Of a stretch of DNA of 64,000 nt, positions 58,537 through 64,000 are shown piece after piece. This DNA comes from Garcia nutans (taxonomy: Eukaryota > Streptophyta > Magnoliopsida > Malpighiales > Euphorbiaceae). Positions within the stretch are counted from its first letter, which is position 1; the number at the start of each line of letters is the position of its first letter. The position numbers were made by a program, and so were the translations under genes. Under the pieces are notes generated by a model, which had not been told where the DNA came from, searched no databases, and saw only the letters and a list, made by a program, of their open reading frames with translations. Where the stretch lies: assembly GCA_947685225.1 (NCBI GenBank), contig CANTUV010000051.1, positions 2,108,001 to 2,172,000 of the forward strand, in the 5' to 3' direction.

Positions 58537-58929
58537 GTCCACTAAACTAACTATGAAAAGTATAATATATAATATATACATTTTATATTAAAAGTACCTT
58601 TGTTGAACTTAATAAAAGGATTTGACACATTATCGCGAATTTTAATAAAATTAGCCAACAAACCCAAAGTAACATACTATAATACTAAAATAAGCTTAGA
58701 TTATAAATGCGAGTCACAGTGGTCCCATGAGTTCATTATTATATTGCCTTTTATATATGTACTACACATTAATAACCCTTGCAAACTTAGTCTATCAGGC
58801 AAAAACAATTGCTATATTTTGTATTGTCAAGACATTTTATATTGATGAAATAACAAAATATGCACCTATAATTGAAAAACTAGAAAGAATAGAAATATAA
58901 TTTAATGCACAGAAATTGTCAATCACAAT
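58537..58929 (-). other. COP-F 3' region before the LTR
   Basis: About 390 bp, AT-rich; a short plus-strand ORF (58600-58845) here has no recognisable content. Probably the 3' untranslated part of COP-F. Confidence 0.4.
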
Positions 58930-60600
58930 CACACAAATATTCATTATCAAACATATTACAGATTACTCAAAAGACCCATCCTTATAACATTTCCCATATA
59001 TGCCTTTGGAGGTAATCCCTTAGTTAATGGATCAATAATCATAAGTGTGGTACTAATTTTTTCAATTGGCACTTATTGTTTTTGGACTCTTTTTCTAACA
59101 ACTAAGCACTTTAAGTCCATGTGCTTTGATTCAGTAGAGTATTTACCATTCCTAAAGAAGAAAATGCTTATGGTGTTATCATAATATATTCTTAATTATT
59201 TTGCAATATAATTGACAACATCAAGACCTAAGATGAAATTCCACAACCATAAATCAAGACTTGAGGATTCAAAACATGCTATAAATTCTGCCTCCATTAT
59301 GGATGAGGAAGTAATGGACTGCTTTACTCTCTTACATGAAATTATCTCATTTTCTAGAATAAAGAAAAAACTTGAAGTTGATTTTATGCTATCGAGACAA
59401 CCACAATAATCTGAATCTCAATATCTAATCAGCTCTAATAGTTCTGATCTTTTATATGTGAGCATATAGTCCTTTATCCGTTAGAGGTACCTTATAACCT
59501 TCTTTGCCAATTTCTAGTATTCAATTCCTGGATCATTTTGGTATCTTCCTAACATACTAATAACATAGCTGATATGTGGTCTAGTGTAGGTTTTAGCGTA
59601 CATCAAATCCCTATGGCTGATGAATAAGAAATTTTCTTCATCCATTCTTTTTATAAGTCATTCTTTGGGCATTATCTTTTACTTAATTTGTTATCCTTCA
59701 AAATTGGTGCAACACCAGTTAAACATAACAACATATTGAATCTCTCCAAAACTCAATTGATTTACACTTTTTGAGACAAACTTAACAATCCTCGAGATCG
59801 ATCTCTAAGGATTTCTATACTAATAACATAGGCTGACTTGCCCATATCAACCATCTGAAAATTTTCAAAGTGATACTCCTTGGTTTTGTGTAACAAACCA
59901 ATATCACTAATAGAAAATGCCATCTAGATATAGTATCAGAAATACCAACTTGTTTTCATTGATTTTTAGTTATATGAACTAATCAATAATGTTTTCTTTA
60001 AACTTGAAAGATGTAATGGTACCATTAAATTTTATATACCATTTTCTGAAAGCTTATTTAAGACCGCATATGGATTTCTATAATTTTTAAACTTGATGGT
60101 CTTTTCCTTTCTTTATGAACTTTTTAGGTTGTTCCATGTTGATATCTTCATCTAAATTCCAATTGAAAAATGCAATTTTTACATACATTTGATGCAACTC
60201 TAAATTAAAATGAGCTCCAAGCTCCATAATGATTCTAATCAGTCATTTTTGGAAAATGGAGAGAAGGTACATCAATAATCTATACCTTCCTTTTGAGTGA
60301 AGTCTTTGGCTACTAGTCTCGCTTTAAATCATTCAATATTGCCTTTAGCATTGTGCTTGGTCTTAAAGACCCATTTACAGCTGACAATCTTACAATTATC
60401 ACACAATTTAACCCCAAACACCATTATGGTCCATAGATTTCAACTCTTTATTCATAGCTTTTATCCATTTATCAAAAACATCACTTTCATGGCTTATGAA
60501 AATGAAATTGAATCCTTCTTTATCCTAATATCAAAATCAAATTCTTATAGACATACCACATGATCATTTGGTGTGGCACATTTTCTTTCCCTTTGAGATC
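58930..60600 (-). pseudogene. pol: COP-F reverse transcriptase and RNase H, heavily degraded
   Basis: RNase H end at 58960-59340: minus strand reads SSSIMEAEFIACFESSS and DPLTKGLPPKAYMGNVIRMG, a standard copia RNase H C-terminus. RT spans about 59500-60400; the catalytic YVDD is degraded to YLDG at about 59912-59935 (LVFLILYLDGIF). Numerous stops and frameshifts, more than in SIRE-2, consistent with greater age. Confidence 0.75.
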
Positions 60601-60799
60601 TTCTCAATGGTATTTGTTGTGATAAACCATTTTCATTATGATATTCATTATTTCCCACAACTTGCTGAAAAGATTGAACAATAATTGTTTCATGAGGCAA
60701 AAAGGGTAGTGGGAAATCCACTTTTATTTCCTCAAGATCTACCTTTCATGGTTCATCATTCTCTAAGAATCTAGCATTACTAGTTTTAACTATTCTTAT

Positions 60800-61620
60800 G
60801 TTATGGTTAGGAAAGTAAAATATGTACCCTTTGAATTTATCAGGATAGCTAATGAAATATCCATATATTATTCTCACATATAATTTTCTCTCATGAGGGT
60901 TGAAGATTCTTACCTCCGCTGGACAATCCTAAATATGTAAATGTCTCAAAATAGATTTTCTAACAGTCCATAACTTGAAAGGAGTTATTCAGACTACCTT
61001 ACTAGGAACTCTATTTAAGAGTACCTCATCGTAGTTCTAAGCATTTTTATCAAAGTATGATTATGCCTTTCAACAATGAAATTCTGCTATGGCATATTTG
61101 GCATTATATATTATGCATGAATGCCACGTTTTTCTAGGAATTTAGGAAATAGACCAAAATTTTATCTTGATTCATCATATCTACCATAGTATTCACCACC
61201 TTGATATGATCTCACAATTTTATCCTTTTTATCTAATTGTCTCTCAACTTCTATAATGTACACCTCAAAGATGATAATGGCTTGATTTTTATCATGCATT
61301 AGACATACATAACTAAACCGAAATAGGTCATCTATAAATGTGATAAAATATCGCTCTCTAGTGAAACAAGGAATGGTCCTCAAATGTCTGTATGAATTAT
61401 CTCAAGAAGCTCATTACTTCTTATGGCATTTTTATTTGTATTCTTAGTTTGCTTTCATTTTATGCAATTTATGCATACTTGAAAATTAGTAAAGTCTAGA
61501 TTTTGTGAAATTTCATCCTTCACTAATCTCTCAATTCTTTCCCTATAGATATGCCCTAGTCTTTTGTGCCACAAGAATGAAGAATTTTCATTAATTAAGC
61601 CACATTTTGAACCAATATTT
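60800..61620 (-). pseudogene. pol: COP-F integrase, degraded
   Basis: 61162-61383 is open and reads YFITFIDDLFRFSYVCLMHD and KIVRSYQGGEYYGRYDE, the copia integrase core. The expected SDRGGEY is SYQGGEY, so the second catalytic Asp is lost. Upstream (61440-61600) a GAG-pre-integrase zinc region is recognisable with stops. Confidence 0.75.
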
Positions 61621-61849
61621 GAATTCAAAGTAACTAAAGCCTATGTAAATTCATGATTTAGATAAATATTATATAAACCATCATATAAAATACTAGAACC
61701 AATTGTCATTGAATTAAACATCAAACATAATTTTCCACAACCAAAATAAATAAAATATCAAACAGCATTTAATTTGGATAAAGAAATTAAAATTATAAAA
61801 ACCAAAGGTACATAAAAAGTGTTCAAAAGATACATCTAATGATCAGTCT

Positions 61850-62050
61850 CTAAAAGTATGCAATAGGTACCAATAGCTATCGCTTCTACTTTGAGACTTT
61901 TACCCATATAGAGGAATTTTCACTTTCTTTCGATTTTCGGGTTGTAAGGGATCCCTGCATTAAATTAGTGACATGAGTTGTGGCTACAAAATCAATCCAT
62001 CAAGTATTACATGGAACTTTGTCAAGATTTGATTCATAACATACTATGTA
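61850..62050 (-). pseudogene. COP-F protease remnant
   Basis: Minus strand reads ATTHVTNLMQGSLTTRKS near 61930-61990, which matches the region after the catalytic D-S-G of copia proteases (the D-S-G itself is mutated). The element is lost beyond about 62050. Confidence 0.6.
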
Positions 62051-62079
62051 TTTTTTGACTTTTTATACTTATTTTTAAA

Positions 62080-62515
62080 AAATTAGATATTATTTTATAT
62101 TTGTAGAATAATATATTTTATAAATTATTTTGCAAAATAATTTTTTTAATAAAATAAATTATTTAATAGAATAAATAATTTTATAATAAAAAGTGTTCAA
62201 AAATTTATTTGGTATAGTAATTTATTTTTTATAAAGTTTAAAATAAATAATTATTAGAAATTATTTGATAGAATAATTTATTTTTTAGATTGAATAAATT
62301 ATTTAGTAAAATAAACAATTTTTAAAATAAATAAGATATTATTGAATAATAATATTTCGAATGGATAATTTTTAAAAATGATGTAGTTGAATAATTTATG
62401 TTTAGTAAGCCATTAGAATAACTAAATTTAAGAAATTATTTAGTAAAATAAGTTTTTTGAAATTATATGGTAGAATAATCTTTAGAAATTATTTGGTAGA
62501 ATAATTTATTTTTTA
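62080..62515. repeat. Degenerate AT-rich minisatellite
   Basis: About a dozen units of roughly 30-40 bp around AAATTATTTGGTAGAATAAT followed by TTATTTTTTAG. Units are nearly self-complementary. It lies exactly between truncated COP-F and truncated SIRE-3. Confidence 0.8.
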
Positions 62516-63563
62516 GAAAGCCCGACTGGACCATTGTCAAGAATTTAAGTGAAATTCATATATAAAGGTTCACAGGTAAGAGTGCTCTCAAAATCTCATT
62601 GGACCACATAAAGTCCATTCGGACCAAGTTATAGTTCGGCCATACCTTTAATTGAAAATTTAGCAAAAACATCCAGAAAGTTTAATGGCCAAAAGTACTC
62701 CTGAATTCTCAAAGTACCAGTATGACCAGACCACTCCAAATTTTGACCGGACCTAAGAAGAGAGAAATGTCTAAAAACATCCACAAAGATTCACAACATA
62801 AGGTACTCCCAAAATGTTAGCATACGACAACATGTCTGACCAAACCCCTTGTGCTCCCTACTAGACCTTGGCAATAATTTTAAAATTCATAGCAGTTACC
62901 CTTCCACTCAATTGATGGATGCCATGTGGACCACCCGTTGGTGGAGAAATTGTCAAAAGTTTAAACAGTATGACCAGACCACAAGAATTTTGATGAGACC
63001 ATTAATAGTATGATCAAACCACTTGTAGCCTGACCATGAAGTTGCCCTAAATAATGATTGAAGTGGGAGACAATATTCAAACATGTTGGCACCCATCTCA
63101 AATGGCTACTTGAAGACTTGAAGGTTATATATACCACAAGAAACTTTATTTTTCAAGTGAATTGTAATTGATATAGCCAAGATAAACAAATTTCATTTCT
63201 TTGCATCAAAATTTCTATTTGTAGTCATTGAGTGTTGGGTGTGAGCATTAAACATAATTGTATAAGTTTGAGCATGAGTTTAAAACACTTAGGTTTTAGA
63301 GTGAGCCAAGGAAAACTCTTATTGGGTTGTGAGGAAATTCTCAAACATTGTAAAAGTTCAATGTGATCTTATAAAAACATGAACTTAGGATTGAGCTTGT
63401 AAACTCCAAGGTTAGTGAAATTCTCAACTATAAATCTCTGGTGTTCATTCTTCTCTACTCTACTCTTTCCTTGGTTTATTGTTTTTAAATTTTAATTTTT
63501 CATTACTTCTTCAAAACAACCAATTCACACCCCCTCCCTCTTAATTGCCATCTTGGGACAATA
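62516..63563 (+). repeat. SIRE-3 5' LTR, truncated at its start
   Basis: About 1.05 kb. U3 contains repeated GACCAGACC, GACCGGACC and CCATTCGGACC-type words. TATA-like TATATATA at 63126-63133 with AAATGGCTAC upstream. Ends CTTGGGACAATA. Confidence 0.8.
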
Positions 63564-63618
63564 ATTAGTATAACAACCTCAAAATTTCAAGAAACTTAAT
63601 TATGAAATTTGATCCACA

Positions 63619-64000
63619 ATGGTAGCCACCACTCTTACTACTTTAAATTATACTTCCATAGCTCAATCTCATGGAAATCTCAATTCTTATCTTAGACTTA
63701 CTTTGATGGAATCAATTACTCTTTGTGGAAATACAAGATATACTTGTTCCTAGATAGTTAGAGAATTAAGCTTTGTCAATGTGTGCAAACTGAGTGAAAA
63801 TCTCCTACTCATGAAGTTGATGGTGCTCAAGTGCCTCTTCTTAGAGCATAATGGATGGAAGCTCAAGAAACGGCTCTGTATAAGAATAATAGAGCAGCCT
63901 CCATTTTAGCAAAATCCATGTTTATAGAAGAAGTTGGAAGAGTTCAATATCTTACTTGTGCATATAACATTTGGAAAACTCTTGAGAACTATCATAGGGT
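63619..64000 (+). pseudogene. gag: SIRE-3 gag, N-terminal part, frameshifted
   Basis: ATG at 63619 (MVATTLTTLNYTS). A frame change near 63695 leads to YFDGINYSLWKYKIYLFL, matching the N-terminus of SIRE-2 gag. A stop follows, and later NNRAASILAKSMFIEEVGR and TCAYNIWKTLENY are readable to the window edge. Non-functional. Confidence 0.75.

Larger units (their letters stand above)
16750..62050 (-). mobile_element. COP-F: oldest copia element of the stack, 5' truncated
   Basis: Minus-strand Ty1-copia element. Its own sequence is 16750-16921 and 58182 to about 62050; everything between is SIRE-2 and its insertions. The 3' LTR is split by SIRE-2, followed (going 5') by a polypurine tract and degenerate RNase H, RT, integrase and protease. 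Gag and the 5' LTR are missing, apparently lost at about 62050 where an AT minisatellite begins. The copia order PR-INT-RT-RH is clear; the lineage within copia is not. Confidence 0.75.
62516..64000 (+). mobile_element. SIRE-3: 5' end of another SIRE element, running off the window
   Basis: Plus strand. LTR (5' truncated) 62516-63563, degenerate primer site, then gag from 63619 to the edge. The LTR shares the TATA region and distal half with SIRE-1 and SIRE-2. Its first 450 or so bases are missing, replaced by the AT minisatellite. Confidence 0.8.

Noticed and set aside
1..64000. Endogenous pararetrovirus or host resistance-gene cluster
   Set aside because: All coding motifs belong to LTR retrotransposons with LTRs and TSDs. 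No NB-ARC, kinase, movement-protein or coat-protein motif was seen.

Overview
This window is plant nuclear heterochromatin, most likely from a eudicot. It is AT-rich and contains no intact host gene that I can support, and no rRNA, tRNA or CRISPR. Almost all of it is LTR retrotransposons of standard angiosperm lineages: Ty1-copia SIRE, a second copia, and Ty3-gypsy Tat/Ogre, Athila and Tekay-type. The species cannot be named from the sequence. Lineages were assigned from protein motifs, primer-binding sites and LTR ends read by eye. Six elements are bounded by exact 5-bp target-site duplications (TSDs).

Left block (1-16749). A plus-strand SIRE element (SIRE-1) enters from the left edge with its env-like ORF and ends with an LTR at 11005-12176. 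A minus-strand, gag-only Tat/Ogre element (Tat-1, 761-10410, TSD aatac) sits inside that env-like ORF. Next come the 3' end and LTR of another Tat relative (Tat-3, about 12390-14333) and a 2.4-kb AT-rich stretch of unknown origin.

Central stack (16750-about 62050). An old copia element (COP-F, minus) holds SIRE-2 in its 3' LTR (16922-58176, minus, TSD ctctc). The 3' LTR of SIRE-2 was hit by a Tekay-type solo LTR (17263-28152, TSD cttaa). That solo LTR was then hit by a 9.4-kb non-coding element with 2.9-kb LTRs (LARD-D, 17778-27154, TSD gcaaa). The env-like ORF of SIRE-2 was hit by Tat-2 (30888-50894, plus, TSD catag), and Tat-2 was hit by an Athila element (34102-40881, plus, TSD acatg). Tat-2 also carries a 2.9-kb internal tandem duplication that includes part of an LTR. 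The insertion order is therefore COP-F, then SIRE-2, then Tat-2 and the solo LTR, then Athila and LARD-D.

Right edge (62051-64000). An AT-rich minisatellite joins the broken COP-F to a 5'-truncated LTR and gag of another plus-strand SIRE element (SIRE-3).

All coding regions are pseudogenes. Several elements look non-autonomous by design: the Tat elements have gag but no pol, the Athila has gag and protease but no RT or integrase, and LARD-D has no coding region. The most interesting signals are in non-coding parts: three tandem hairpins of one architecture in the transcribed part of the Tat LTR with compensatory stem changes, hairpin arrays in U3 regions, telobox clusters, copy-specific satellites in Tat 3' regions, and a promoter-like segment before the SIRE-2 env-like ORF that resembles the SIRE LTR core promoter.
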